From Pieris napi (taxonomy: Eukaryota; Arthropoda; Insecta; Lepidoptera; Pieridae): 64,000 bases of DNA. The DNA lies in the NCBI RefSeq assembly GCF_905475465.1, contig NC_062240.1:10555001-10619000 (forward strand), read 5' to 3'. Numbering within the stretch: the stretch's first letter is position 1; every line of letters begins with the position of its first letter. Shown piece by piece: positions 24,001 to 30,135 of this stretch. The position numbers and the translations under genes are program-made. Under the pieces are notes generated by a model that saw nothing but the letters and a program-made list of their open reading frames with translations, was not told the DNA's origin and did no database searches.

Positions 24001-27000
24001 GCCGGTACGCTTCGCTAAAGGGGGAATCCTGTAGGTGATTGATTAACGTGTCGTATTGAAACAGTGATGTGTTCAGACAAGAACATATCAGAATAGTTAC
24101 GGTCGTGTGTTCTGAAAAGAACAGTTTCATCGTGTCGTAAGACACGGTAATTTGCCCTGACAAGGGCAGTTGTCAAACGTTTTCGTCGTGAAACAAGAAT
24201 AATATGTCCTGAAAAGGACAGTTGTTAGACGTTTAGTCGAGTTACGATAATTTGTCCTGAAAAGGACAGTTTTCAGCGTTATCGTATTGCTACGATACCG
24301 AAGTGTTCTGAGAAGAACACGTTCGTACGCTTCGACGGCTGCGTGCAGAAAAAGGCCAACTTTTTGCCGCGCCGCATTTTTATCGCCTACTCTGGTACCT
24401 GCGCAACCAATCAACGCTCCGCATCTTGGTACCACATGTCAATATTAGTTGTAAGTGTAGGATAATTTTTAAGTATAATTGTACACAGTTTTGTAAATAA
24501 ATATCATTCATCATTCACTATTCCATCTTCACCTCTTCTCTACAAGTAATTAGGGAGTTTTATTTTAACATCGACCAAGTAATTCTGAACCAGTCAACCT
24601 CAAGCACACATCCCTAAAAGCCCTTAAAGTAAAGCCCTTATCTAATCGATTGCTATTAGGTTGCCCGAGTACCGCCCTGTATCAGCAGGGTGCGACCCGA
24701 CACCACTGCAAGGGGACAGCCCCGAAGGGGTCTAAGCACACCCCTTGCGAGGGACCGTGCAGCAATTACCACGGGATTGAAGACCGTTGACAATTAGCAG
24801 GATGCGTTCCAATCAATTTAAAATCGAAATTTATAAATTACGTACATTTTCGTTCATTCGTACTTTACTTTTATAAAAAAAGATGTTAATTTTGTTTATA
24901 TAAATTATTTTTGAACAAATTAACACAAGTCATGAGGTAAACGTGCTGAATTCGTGAAGGTTTTCGTCACGCGTTTAGACAAACCCAAATAAGTACTTAC
25001 CAAATTATTTATCAGTTTGTGAATTTCCCATTACATATTTAGAAATGTGTTATAATTCAATTAAATAATATAAATAAACCTAACAATCATTCAATGCGAA
25101 TTTGTCACAAATTGTAGCAATATTTTCATGATCAATTCTATCACACTTAAAGCGGAGTAAACTTCATCTTCTACTAAGTTAAAATTTTGTATATGCCGGG
25201 ATTTCAAACTTAACCCTCTTTTTAAAAAAAAAAACAAATAGGTGTAAAGGGAGAATAAAAACCGTTCTTGTTATAGAATAAACCCATTCGCTTTCAAACT
25301 TAAGAATAAGAGTATCACGGTCTCGTAACATATCTCCTTGTATCAATTTGTACCGTCCAATTGTCCTCATAAAGCCGAAACGCGATACGTTACTGCGCAA
25401 ATGTTATCACTTATATCGTATACGTCTTGTTTGTTTTACATAAATATCGCAGAGATAATATGTTGTCATTATGAAATTTCAGGTGTTAATGCATGCTTTT
25501 TAACATCTACTGTTAGACAGGAAAACCCCAAATCAATTCTAATAATAATTGATTGACGGGGCTTGAATTTCGCGTTATTGTTAATATTATTTTCGACTTT
25601 CTAGTACTTTACACCACATAATGGTAACTCTTAGGTATAAAGAGTTTTTCCAAATTTTGAGAGAGAGAGAATTTCGTGACGTAATACTTGAACGCTCCTT
25701 AAGTGTCCATGGGCGGCGGTATCACAAATAATAATAATATCAGGTGAGCATGCTGCCCGGTTGCCACCAAAACAGAGATATTGTATAGAATATATTTAAA
25801 TTACCAATACTGGGAACCGTTATAAACTTTGAATACCGCGGCATCACTATCATTGAACTTCATCAATTGATAACCGTCGCAGTATTATACGTATTAGTTT
25901 TATCTAAATTATGTAAACATTATTCATTGTTTATCTTTCTACTAAATTATTATATAATATAGCATACGGGGGGAGACGAAGAAACGATTGATTCAGATTC
26001 GATACATAAAGTATAATGTGTGTAATTTATAAAAATTTAACCACGAGAAAATACAAATAATGTAGAAGTAATGCAAGTGGCAAGTGTGCGTAAACATGTT
26101 TTCCGAAGTGAACTTTGAACAGAATTTAAATATTTCTCTAAAGTCATGTAATATTCGTATGAGTAAACAGAATGTTTAACACATTTAACACGTAATTATA
26201 ATATGTATTCGAAAAGAACATTTGGTCTTAGTTCTGCGTACTTAAGCAATATTTTACACAGTATAAACATAGTTCGACCCACACTTAACAGTCTTCTATT
26301 TGGAATGACGTCACGTGCGTAATAATAGGAATTTATAGAATCTAAATCTCCGCTCTACTCATTGATACCAGTAGGTATTTCGTTTTGAATTATATTTTAA
26401 GGAAACAAGTTATAATTGGATGGTCAATGGGTCTACGACATCGTTTCTTAACCATTTTTATGTCGCAAAAAGGCAAAAAGTTAAGTAAAACAGTCTTGCG
26501 ACCCCGTCACTGTAAAATTAAAATTTCGTTTTATAACACTACCCTATAATTATTCATTCCTTTAATAAACTAATCTTTTGTAGCTATATGTAGTTTGTAT
26601 TTATTAATTTTCAACAGACTACGACCCCCCCCAAGGGGCGCGACGCCCGGCTTGGGTAACGATGGTCTACGACATAGACAAGTCTTTAATAGAACGCAAT
26701 AAAGCTATGAGAATTAAAAGTAATAATAAAACAATCTTGCAAGTGATTGTGCTATGTTCTAATACTAGAATATAGTGTATAAAATGTATAGTAAATAGAG
26801 CATGACATTGAATGCCTGGCTCTCGGCCACACTTGTCTTATTTATAGATAATAAAAAAGATACGCAATATGTCACCTGCACAAACATTCTATGGAGCATC
26901 TAGAAAGGGAAAGTGATTTTGACACCATAGAACTGCCCGCCCATATCATTTATATTTTTGCAGATTTTATAAGATAAACTTGTTATATAAAATTAGACAA

Positions 27001-29303
27001 TGGTTAAGGGTAAAATGAATCCTATTTTATTATTTACCTTACCAACTAACCCCCAAACTATATCTTAAAACAGAGTATCAAATAAACTATTGTAAGTTGA
27101 TAGATAATTGTTTTTTTAATTTTTCATACAACTTAGAAAGTAAGATATCTTACTTAGAAAATAAAATAAACTTACCAGTAAGCTTGACTCCAATAACTTT
27201 AGGGCACTTGAGCTCCCAAGGAATGTCAGCCATAACATCTACCGCATCAGCACCACCAACACCTGAAATAATTTTTCATTGAGAATATTGCCTACAATAA
27301 ATATATCAGCAATCATAGTATGGTTTTCATTTTGCAAATGCCATGAAGTTCTGAAGAAATACTACTACAGTAAAATAATAAAGTATTGATTATATTATAA
27401 GTGTAGCAACATTTCTTAATTATAAAGTTATAGGCAGATGTTAATTAAGATTTTATTAAAGTTAATTGCTGAACTAAGGATGTTTAAAGATGAGACTGAC
27501 AAAAAGAGCTACATTGCATTCATATTCATACATATGCATATGATTTGTATAACAATCTACATTATGTTTTATAATTACTAATGTCACGCCTTAATATTCA
27601 TCTGCATAGTAATAAATTTTTTTTTATAGAATTTTCAATAACATAGCGGTTGTTCTCTTCAATCACAACAATTAAATCAAGAAATATTATTAAATATAAT
27701 TTATTTTTCAGTATCAAAATAATTAATTAAATCATAAGATGTAGCTTAAATATGCACTTTTTATCACTTATAATAAAAATTATGAATTACCAATGCACAG
27801 TCCTCCTAATCCACCTCCATTTGGTGTGTGTGAGTCGGTACCAATCATGAGAAGACCAGGGAAAGCGTAGTTCTCCAGAATAATTTGATGGATAATACCA
27901 GAGCCTGGCTTCCAGAATCCTACTCCATATTTTGCTCCAGCGGTTTCTAAAAATTTGTAAACTTCCTTGTTGATGTCCTAAAAGTTTGACAATAATGTTA
28001 TAGATACAAAATCAATTCACATTTTTTGTTAGTTAATATAAATAATGAGACAAAGTTTTGCAAGTTAACATAACAAAAAATTATATTCATGTCAAGAAAA
28101 GGTAGTGTAAAAAAAGTATTTTGGTTACTATATTTGTAACTGCACAAGATTTTTGGATTGTATCATTCACAAAAGCTTTTAAAGAAATATAAAATATCTC
28201 GAGAAGGAATAACAGGTAGGTGTTCTATTATACTTTTATTTACCTTTGCTCTAGCCAAATCTTCGGTACCACCAATCTGGGCCTCAATCAAGTGATCGCA
28301 GTGAATAGTAGATGGCACAGCCACTGTTGGTAGACCAGATGAGATAAATTGCAGCATAGCCATCTGGGCTGTGGCATCTTGCATAGCCACTCGGTCAGGG
28401 CGTAATCGGAGGTAACTGGTACCTCTTTCGATATCCTGTTAAAATCAAATTTAGTAACCATCTATTACAACAACATACTAATTAACTAAAATATAAAACC
28501 AGAGCATAAATAGAAATATTTTTTATTATCAATTGCACCTCCATCTTCATTTCAGACATTCTTTATGTAATTAATTTAATTTTTTAGGTTAGATTCCTTT
28601 AATAATATTATTATACATCTTAAGAGTGGAATATCCTTATCACTAACCTGTCCTTTTGGGTCATCAAGATGTGAGTACAAAACTTTTTCCGACAGGGTCA
28701 TGTCACGACCTAACCTCTTCTTAACCACCTCCAAATTTTTCGTTAATTTTTCGTAAGGTAATGGGGCCTTGTCGAATCGGGACATAGCAACCTAAAATCG
28801 ATCATTAGACAATTTAGAGCCATTATAGTACCACCTCCGAGCTCAATTTTCTAATACAAAGTGATTACATAACAGTGTCATTGTATCTATAAAATCTTGT
28901 ATAACTGACTTTTGCTCAAGATTAGGTATACCTGGGCCGCCGCAGCCGTCAATGGGGACACGCTGAAGCATCTCTGCTGAATTTCCAAGAGGACAGCTCT
29001 CGTCCTGCTTCCCTGAAAAGATCATTTAGCTGAATACTCCCTCCTGCCCTGACCAGTGTAAACCGGATAAAGATGAGCAATTAATGATAAAACGATACCA
29101 ATTACAGCAAGAGTGACCCAAACTGACCCCTTCATTCAGAGTTATCTATATTAATTACACAGAGTGATAGAATAGTAAACAAAGTGATAAACCTGACTTG
29201 TGCTGGTTTTAAGGTTTTCATTAAAAACGATTAATACTGTGGGGATGTGTATTAAATAATTAAACCTTACCTGGCCATGCAAAACTCTCATACAGTGTGC
29301 CAT
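3074..29303 (-). CDS. mAcon1: Aconitate hydratase, mitochondrial (17 coding exons)
   Basis: TCA-cycle enzyme converting citrate to isocitrate through a 4Fe-4S cluster in the mitochondrial matrix. Exons in coding order: 29271-29303, 28932-29012, 28648-28791, 28244-28435, 27791-27977, 27176-27262, 18440-18618, 17727-17849, 16336-16533, 15209-15328, 14296-14476, 13427-13576, 7025-7226, 6280-6421, 5106-5182, 4718-4847, 3074-3214. All junctions are GT-AG and all phases join, giving 2367 nt or 788 aa, the usual family length. Cluster ligands are visible in GSCTNSSYED (exon 9) and ANACGPCIGQW (exon 11). Substrate-site motifs include TSYLRLRPDR, GTDSHTPNGGG, SYNRNFTGRNDA and GSSREHAALEPRHLGG. Exons 1-2 encode an Arg/Ala-rich N terminus (RTRAVLLEIQQRCFSVSPLT) like a mitochondrial presequence. 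There is no frameshift or stop. Introns are heavily invaded by transposons. The gene symbol is the Drosophila name. Confidence 0.96.
3655..3835. repeat. Short tandem repeat, about 2.5 units of 70-85 bp
   Basis: Three successive copies of CGTTAGAGYGGGACAGA..., each followed (where complete) by GATCGGTGACGTAGCG, starting near 3660, 3732 and 3816, in the last aconitase intron. It is CG-rich relative to its surroundings and immediately precedes the foldback element at 3872. Confidence 0.75.
3872..4592. mobile_element. Foldback/TIR element (MITE, 721 bp)
   Basis: The two ends are perfect inverted repeats of 46 bp beginning ATGGCGCGTCTAAACGGGCC. Both ends are flanked by TA (3870-3871 and 4593-4594), consistent with a TA target duplication as in Tc1/mariner. 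The interior is rich in degenerate copies of the subterminal word (GGCCAT, TTGCAGCC, GCAATATTGCA) and has no transposase. It lies in the aconitase intron between 3214 and 4718. Confidence 0.85.
5582..5935. repeat. Diverged tandem duplication, two units
   Basis: Unit 1 (about 5582-5737) and unit 2 (about 5738-5935) share GTAAT..AACTAAG.TAAAT, then TGTCTATG.A.TGTGGAGGA, then GACAGCT.A.CTC.GACTG in the same order. The copies are old, with many substitutions. They are intronic in aconitase and I do not recognise the unit. Confidence 0.6.
5944..6222. mobile_element. PIF/Harbinger-type MITE (family M), complete copy
   Basis: Terminal inverted repeats related to GGGAGCGTTCAAGTATTACG are flanked by CTA at 5941-5943 and 6223-6225, a 3-bp TNA duplication typical of PIF/Harbinger. 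The interior has homopolymer C runs and shared words (ACCACCTAGTGACTCTTTATA, split here by small changes). Other copies are at 25556-25698, 37052-37296 and 48673-48951. Confidence 0.8.
8392..11217 (-). CDS. LINE-A ORF2: apurinic endonuclease and reverse transcriptase
   Basis: Intact 941-aa ORF needed for target-primed reverse transcription. The N-terminal third is an exonuclease/endonuclease/phosphatase-like domain with HQNIRSINRNF at the start, a catalytic Glu in ILTECWL, IGDINIDIL, and a terminal VTDHD motif. The central part is a non-LTR RT: NYRPISKLS, SQFGFRPGSSTSDA, FLDIAKAFDAV, YGVPQGSVLGP and the catalytic FADDTALVF. A C-terminal thumb-like region ends the protein. ATG at 11217 follows ORF1 by about 517 bp. 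The uninterrupted frame implies a fairly recent insertion. No RNase H domain was seen. Confidence 0.92.
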   Translation of the reverse strand: MNCPNKCLKIIHQNIRSINRNFSDFQTLLFRSRTDWDLIILTECWLHNNRNLPSLEGYNSALTEKNFTQNEGVVVFYKKHLKLVISEPDLCDANCLLINLEDNVTLIAVYRPPGYKDVQRFLVSLDKLLSEISSPHKVLIGDINIDILDNNKDVNSSTYLNMLASHGLLPAHIFPTHGRTCLDHVILKCSYRVFCYVAETSVTDHDTLILKLERSTMTDKYSSLKKIDYPSLDDAMKNLNLSLVYKMTDPNEATAFLLTALDTVIKANTKTLTIPNRKRIKRPWMTAGLLRCVKHRDKLHQKSRKNPSNEILTLTYKRYRNFCNSLLKNIKNTYESNRLLKAAKTNTKVLWDTIKQLTYSNNTTSTALELVSPLDPMVSVNNINKYFVSIGKDIAEKSYSNSSYKKPSINPTLSSFVMLPTDEVEVQSLILQLKKDGAAGRDNISGAFLKRYHEILVPPLTYIFNLILSTGIFPDLFKLAEVIPVFKGGNRDCVGNYRPISKLSTLSKIIEKLINKRLIDYLESNNLLSSSQFGFRPGSSTSDAVHQLTDHIVTKLNKKNKILAVFLDIAKAFDAVAGPILLDKLEALGIRGLQLKLFESYLSDRQQRVRVGNIVSDDLPIRYGVPQGSVLGPTLFLAFINDLCDLQLQNGKIITFADDTALVFHGDSWKDTVDIAQRGFDVVNKWLRMNALTINVNKTKCIPFYIKTPGSSTNLGLTAHVCSDTDSCDCQKIFVANNTKYLGVVVDSTLNFNYHIDLLLSRTRKLIFTFKNLRNIAEKSIIKVVYQSLCQSVLSYCVTVWGGACKTNLIKLERAQRALLKVSYSKPFFYPTKDLYLLSDVLSVRQLFILNTVLKQHSITRYDPSLNDNKRCKYKVCTSDTRWSTAFSRRFFGFMGCHLYNKINRLINIYPLTKYECKKATVKWLKNLDYEGTEKLLVVLS
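11735..12724 (-). CDS. LINE-A ORF1: coiled-coil nucleic-acid-binding protein
   Basis: About 329 aa from the ATG at 12724 (MPNIQRSPPRNTSVMSCSRS); the frame also stays open upstream to 12826. After a Ser-rich basic N terminus (to about residue 75) comes a long predicted coiled coil (LSNIKTEFQEIKK, IKNLESHIQDIQ). The C-terminal domain contains LEIRNIPISENEKFDNLL, RDLYRLPGRPG and LTKLRNFNKGRPVS, which resembles the baculovirus FP-protein-like domain common in insect LINE ORF1s. Likely role: RNA chaperone and RNP formation. Family assignment is by eye. Confidence 0.8.
   Translation of the reverse strand: MPNIQRSPPRNTSVMSCSRSESDLSKSPMTSAGCIAKGDTNITTRSKRQRMETSTPNAHSSSESSDLRADVLKMLSEWKEDQERNLRDWKSTLNDTLNKLFSELSNIKTEFQEIKKSNSEIEKGIEFINKFQEETNDRVKEIETNQKNNNNAIKNLESHIQDIQFRTRDATLEIRNIPISENEKFDNLLSTLSVIGKAVDVDINRSVVRDLYRLPGRPGVSRPVVVEFTSVNAKNDLLTKLRNFNKGRPVSEKLNTHTIGLPGIKTPLYIDEHLGPSQRKLMFETRQFAKKHNYSCWHSNGRILLRKDSTGRPILIQSEKCLSQLAKES
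13585..13825 (-). mobile_element. Tigger/pogo DNA transposon fragment
   Basis: On the minus strand a terminal repeat reading CAGTGGTACCTCGATATACG (near 13802-13821) is followed by the start of a transposase-like frame (MAPKNKMSIELKREMIFLF), matching the N-terminal helix-turn-helix of pogo/Tigger proteins. It stops within about 15 bp of the aconitase exon at 13427-13576. Only the 5' end is present. Confidence 0.65.
13838..14107 (+). mobile_element. Helitron-like non-autonomous element
   Basis: Shares words with 33317-33540 (TATATAATTCT.CTGT at the start, CAGATGGCGCTGCAGTCGGT inside, GGACAA.GTCTGTCGG near the end) and ends GTCGGATCCGCTAGT. CTAGT preceded by a small GGAC...GTCC stem is the Helitron 3' terminus type. 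A (TA)n run (13927-13955) lies inside. Confidence 0.6.
13927..13955. repeat. (TA)n microsatellite
   Basis: Uninterrupted TA dinucleotide run of about 14 units inside the Helitron-like element. Confidence 0.95.
15585..15745 (-). mobile_element. Jockey-like LINE 3'-end fragment
   Basis: The minus strand encodes NQFDLGSFKKD... and the 3' UTR words seen at 37440-37860 (TTGGTACGTCCTTTTTGAAG complement; GCCAGAGGGC; GGCAGGAAGCTCACCTGATG). Smaller pieces of the same 3' end (GAGTGCGTTGCCGGCCTTT) occur near 14555-14590, 17085-17105 and 38025-38050. Confidence 0.6.
16010..16285 (+). mobile_element. tRNA-derived SINE (family S), copy 1
   Basis: Pol III A-box-like TTGGCCTAGTCGC and B-box GATTCGATCCCCGG are followed by the family body: GTGCACCAATGGACTTTC, ATGTGCGCATTTAACATTCG, TCGAACGGTGA, GTGTGTCAGGCACAGGAGGC, GATCACCTACTTGCCTATTA and the end word AGCGCCA. 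It is intronic in aconitase, antisense to it. Confidence 0.85.
17230..17719 (-). mobile_element. 5'-truncated LINE fragment (LINE-C), sense to aconitase
   Basis: The minus strand reads the RT C-terminal end found at 56803-57425 (SDKFTRIEHT, RRLQFPRTRL) and its 3' UTR (ACCCTCTGTCTTCTTTGCCG). Homology begins within about 10 bp of the splice donor of the aconitase exon 17727-17849, so the element starts essentially at the exon edge. Frameshifts are present. Confidence 0.8.
19175..19330 (+). mobile_element. Diverged SINE-like copy
   Basis: Begins GCAGTGTTAGAGCAATTG and has GGTCGTATGTTCGACCTCGG in the B-box position, then TTTCTATGTGCGCAATTTAC and ACAGAAATCTG in the family S order, but with many changes. 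It is older than the other copies. Confidence 0.5.
19721..20308 (+). repeat. 5' LTR of the Gypsy element
   Basis: 588 bp, starts TGTAGGTGATTG and ends ATCTCTAA. A poly(A) signal AATAAA lies at 20187-20192. The first 250 bp hold the hairpin array described separately. The last 28 bp differ from the 3' LTR although the preceding 560 bp are identical. Confidence 0.95.
19761..20011 (+). repeat. Array of short covarying hairpins in the LTR
   Basis: Type A hairpins of 16 nt: 19761-19776 (TGTTC/GAACA), 19799-19814 (TGTTCT-GAAA-AGAACA), 19844-19859 (TGCCCT-GACA-AGGGCA), 19896-19911 and 19944-19959 (TGTCCT-GAAA-AGGACA), 19995-20010 (TGTTCT-GAGA-AGAACA, plus one more pair). Between them are type B hairpins: 19822-19837 (CGTGTC-GTAA-GACACG), a weak one at 19870-19885, a degenerate slot near 19921-19937, and 19971-19988 (TATCGTA-TTGC-TACGATA). 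One A plus one B makes a unit of about 45-52 bp. Several loops are GNRA. The 3' LTR has the same array about 4309 bp downstream. Confidence 0.9.
20311..20360 (+). promoter_or_regulatory. Primer-binding site followed by 15-bp tandem copies
   Basis: TGGTGACCCCGAGAAGAACA is directly followed by two more copies of ACCCCGAGAAGAACA-like sequence (20331-20345, 20346-20360). The first copy is in the right position for the tRNA primer. I do not assign the tRNA. Confidence 0.7.
20376..20783 (+). CDS. Gypsy gag, internally shortened
   Basis: 135 aa from the ATG at 20376. It has a Ser-rich start (MSTTEKSGAERL), a short predicted helix (IDTLIGEIRRLSSEVAELRA), an Arg/Ser-rich segment and a C-terminal Cys/His cluster CYYHHRYGMDAKKCAPPC like that ending gag in related insect elements. 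Gag of this group is usually about 300 aa or more; here the matrix/capsid-like middle seems absent, so a large in-frame deletion is inferred. The ORF ends at TAA 20781-20783, and pol continues in the -1 frame. Confidence 0.8.
   Translation: MSTTEKSGAERLTSSSPSSQEVSGISLSLCVPPPHPQQPTIDTLIGEIRRLSSEVAELRAQPLDNYSNRRPRHRFQSRSRNASPYHSENRRESQMEDRSRKKSPMPYCYYHHRYGMDAKKCAPPCSVKPINESEN
20786..24034 (+). CDS. Gypsy pol: protease, reverse transcriptase, RNase H, integrase
   Basis: Over 1080 codons open, in the -1 frame relative to gag, overlapping it upstream; probably expressed by frameshifting near GGAAAAC (20774-20780), which is not a perfect canonical site. Domains in order: aspartic protease (VDTGANISVLP), RT (SPWASPLHVVPKKNGD, RVCGDYRRLNA, catalytic FVDDLLIAS), RNase H (AIFSDASDKTAGAVL, YDRELLAIYMAVKHF), and integrase with HHCC zinc motif (HNVSH...CLQC) and DDE residues (HIDIVG, TTDQGRQF, NGIIERWHR). 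The C-terminal tail has three LKHQNDN repeats. The RT motif before LKNAGQTF reads MCPG where the family has a Pro-Phe-Gly core. The TAG stop lies inside the 3' LTR. Confidence 0.93.
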   Translation, partial: VTLAAAGTGVTESSHRLFVTDRVTKLTFLVDTGANISVLPKKKGSREKPLPFQLYAANNTVIPTYGEKSLTLDLNLRRPYTWKFVVADVSKPILGADFLQYHHLIVDVKNRRLIDGKTQLVTNAQLSTAGIPTVRSIDIEQNYHSILADFPGTTRLTSMKLSPKHSVEHFIETNGPPLHCRPRPIAPHRYEMVRKEFQSMIDQGLCRPSKSPWASPLHVVPKKNGDLRVCGDYRRLNAITKPDRYPIPRIRDFTYQLAGKKIFSTLDLNRAYQQLPVSEQDVEKTAIITPFGLFEFPRMCPGLKNAGQTFQRFIHEVLRELDYVFPFVDDLLIASIDEEEHRKHLRTVLQRLEEYGITINPSKCVFGQPTVKFLGHQVTAEGIQPPQEKVQAITDFPKPQTVEELRRFLGMINFYRENIKDAATIQAPLNNYLHNIKKRDKTKIDWTAESTQAYEACKESIKNAALLAHPSHHATLAIFSDASDKTAGAVLNQFVNNTWQPLGYFSKKFSDAQTRYSTYDRELLAIYMAVKHFRKMFEGREIIIFTDHKPLTFAYTKSNTNSESPRRTRQLLYISEFTTDIRHVSGSQNAAADALSRIDAITCPSPIDYNQLAIAQERDSDTMQALSLQSNLSFKEVNLPASNIKLLCETSTSYIRPYLPVEYRRTAFDAVHNVSHPGIKTTRKLITQRYFWPSMNADVGKWAKVCLQCQRAKIQRHTTSPLLIFSPTERFEHVHIDIVGPLPTAATGHRYLVTMIDRATRWPEAYPLCEITAEDVAKAVYEGWISRFGCPATITTDQGRQFESRVFASLSRLLGIEKTRTTSYHAQCNGIIERWHRVLKAALKARLQTARSWINELPTVLLGLRAAMRSDTGVSAAQLTYGCNIRLPGDFLSTTRDNVIMDSAYIDQLRDAIRNLHPMPNQPHSNTKPIFIHRDLQTCEYVFVRIDAVKKPLQAPYDGPYRVLKRDSKIFTLQLPNRETKISIDRLKPAYTIAEPDVPTDTIPSTCNKQITSSASELHKPLNSLKHQNDNNLKHQNDNNLKHQNDNDLKQQDIGNNTIPTRTTRRGRVIRLPVRFAKGGIL
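24030..24617 (+). repeat. 3' LTR of the Gypsy element
   Basis: 588 bp, starts TGTAGGTGATTG at 24030 and ends ATCCCTAA, followed by target duplication AAGCC. Identical by eye to the 5' LTR to 24589, then differing at about 7 of the last 28 bp. Confidence 0.95.
24640..24800. other. GC-rich, strongly self-complementary segment of unknown nature
   Basis: It contains nested inverted repeats: CCCTG...CAGGG, GGGGACAGCCCC and GCAAGGGG...CCCCTTGC (about 24707-24752). It lies in an AT-rich intron just outside the Gypsy element. It is not coding over any useful length. It could be part of an unrecognised SINE or LINE 3' end. Confidence 0.5.
25556..25698. mobile_element. Partial Harbinger-type MITE (family M)
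   Basis: Half copy with GCGTTATTGTTAATATTATT, CACCACATAATGGTAACT and the terminal GACGTAATACTTGAACGCTCC. The left terminal repeat is missing. Confidence 0.7.
26439..26664. mobile_element. hAT-like MITE with 8-bp target duplication
   Basis: Flanked by perfect GTCTACGA at 26431-26438 and 26665-26672. The ends are imperfect inverted repeats starting CATCGTT.C..AA.C. The 226-bp interior is non-coding. An 8-bp duplication is the hAT hallmark. Confidence 0.85.
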
Positions 29304-30135
29304 GGTTGCCGGACTTTTTAGTATTTTTGTTAATAACTTTTTTCACTTAAAATTTAGATAAACGTAGATGGCATCGATTTTTAATTGTTTTTCTTTCCTC
29401 TTTAAACAAAATAATAATATTTTTTTAGTTACACCTCACTAACACGACCACCACTTTTGACTAAAAATTAGATTAATTTTGGCATACTGCCCGTGCCCCG
29501 TGATAGACGTATACGGTTGATTGTACCGCTGGGCGCTGTGTCGTCAATCGTCAGTTGTCATTCCTTCCTTCATGGATAATATTCATAGTTCAGTGTCAAT
29601 TCTAAGTTTCCCTCTAAATCTGACGTTCGCTGACTAAAGCCTGAAAAAGAAGGTTTCTTAATATTTAATCTAAACAAAATAGCAAAATTTTCTTCTGAGT
29701 TCTGAGATATTTCTCAAGCATATCAGTGTCTGTCTCTACCAAATGGATAAATAAATGTCTTAATCTGTGGCCCCGGCTAAAATAGTGTGCGACAATGTGC
29801 TAACTATAGACTATCTTCTTTCTTATCGTAAGGTGCTCCTAAGTCTAATTTCGATTAGCAAATAGCAATTGCCAATTTCCTAGTCTGTGTCCTGTGATTT
29901 AGTAAAAAAAATTGAAATGAAAATGATCAAAATACATAATATGGATTACATGAAAATCACAATTTCTTATTAATATAATTTATGTAATCGAAACACTACA
30001 CCGTTTAAAAGTTCAAGCGCAATTAAGACGTCAACATACATTATATACGTCCAATAAAAATAAAGTAAAAATACACCAAATTTCAAAATACACTGTTTGC
30101 TTGAAAAGTTTTAGTTTTAAAACAATCCATGTAAT
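29304..30135. promoter_or_regulatory. Head-to-head intergenic region of aconitase and Sec15
   Basis: 832 bp between the two start codons, which must contain both 5' UTRs and promoters. No gene was seen inside. Compact divergent spacing suggests, but does not prove, a shared bidirectional promoter. Confidence 0.65.

Larger units (their letters stand above)
19721..24617 (+). mobile_element. Ty3/Gypsy LTR retrotransposon, antisense in an aconitase intron
   Basis: The 4897-bp element is bounded by two 588-bp LTRs. A 5-bp target duplication AAGCC flanks it (19716-19720 and 24618-24622). A primer-binding site starts TGGTGACCCC at 20311, two bases after the LTR, and a purine tract AAAGGGGGA (24017-24025) precedes the 3' LTR. 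Order is gag remnant, then protease, RT, RNase H and integrase; no envelope gene. LTRs match over their first 560 bp, so the insertion is young, but gag is short and an RT motif is altered, so this copy probably cannot move by itself. Confidence 0.95.
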
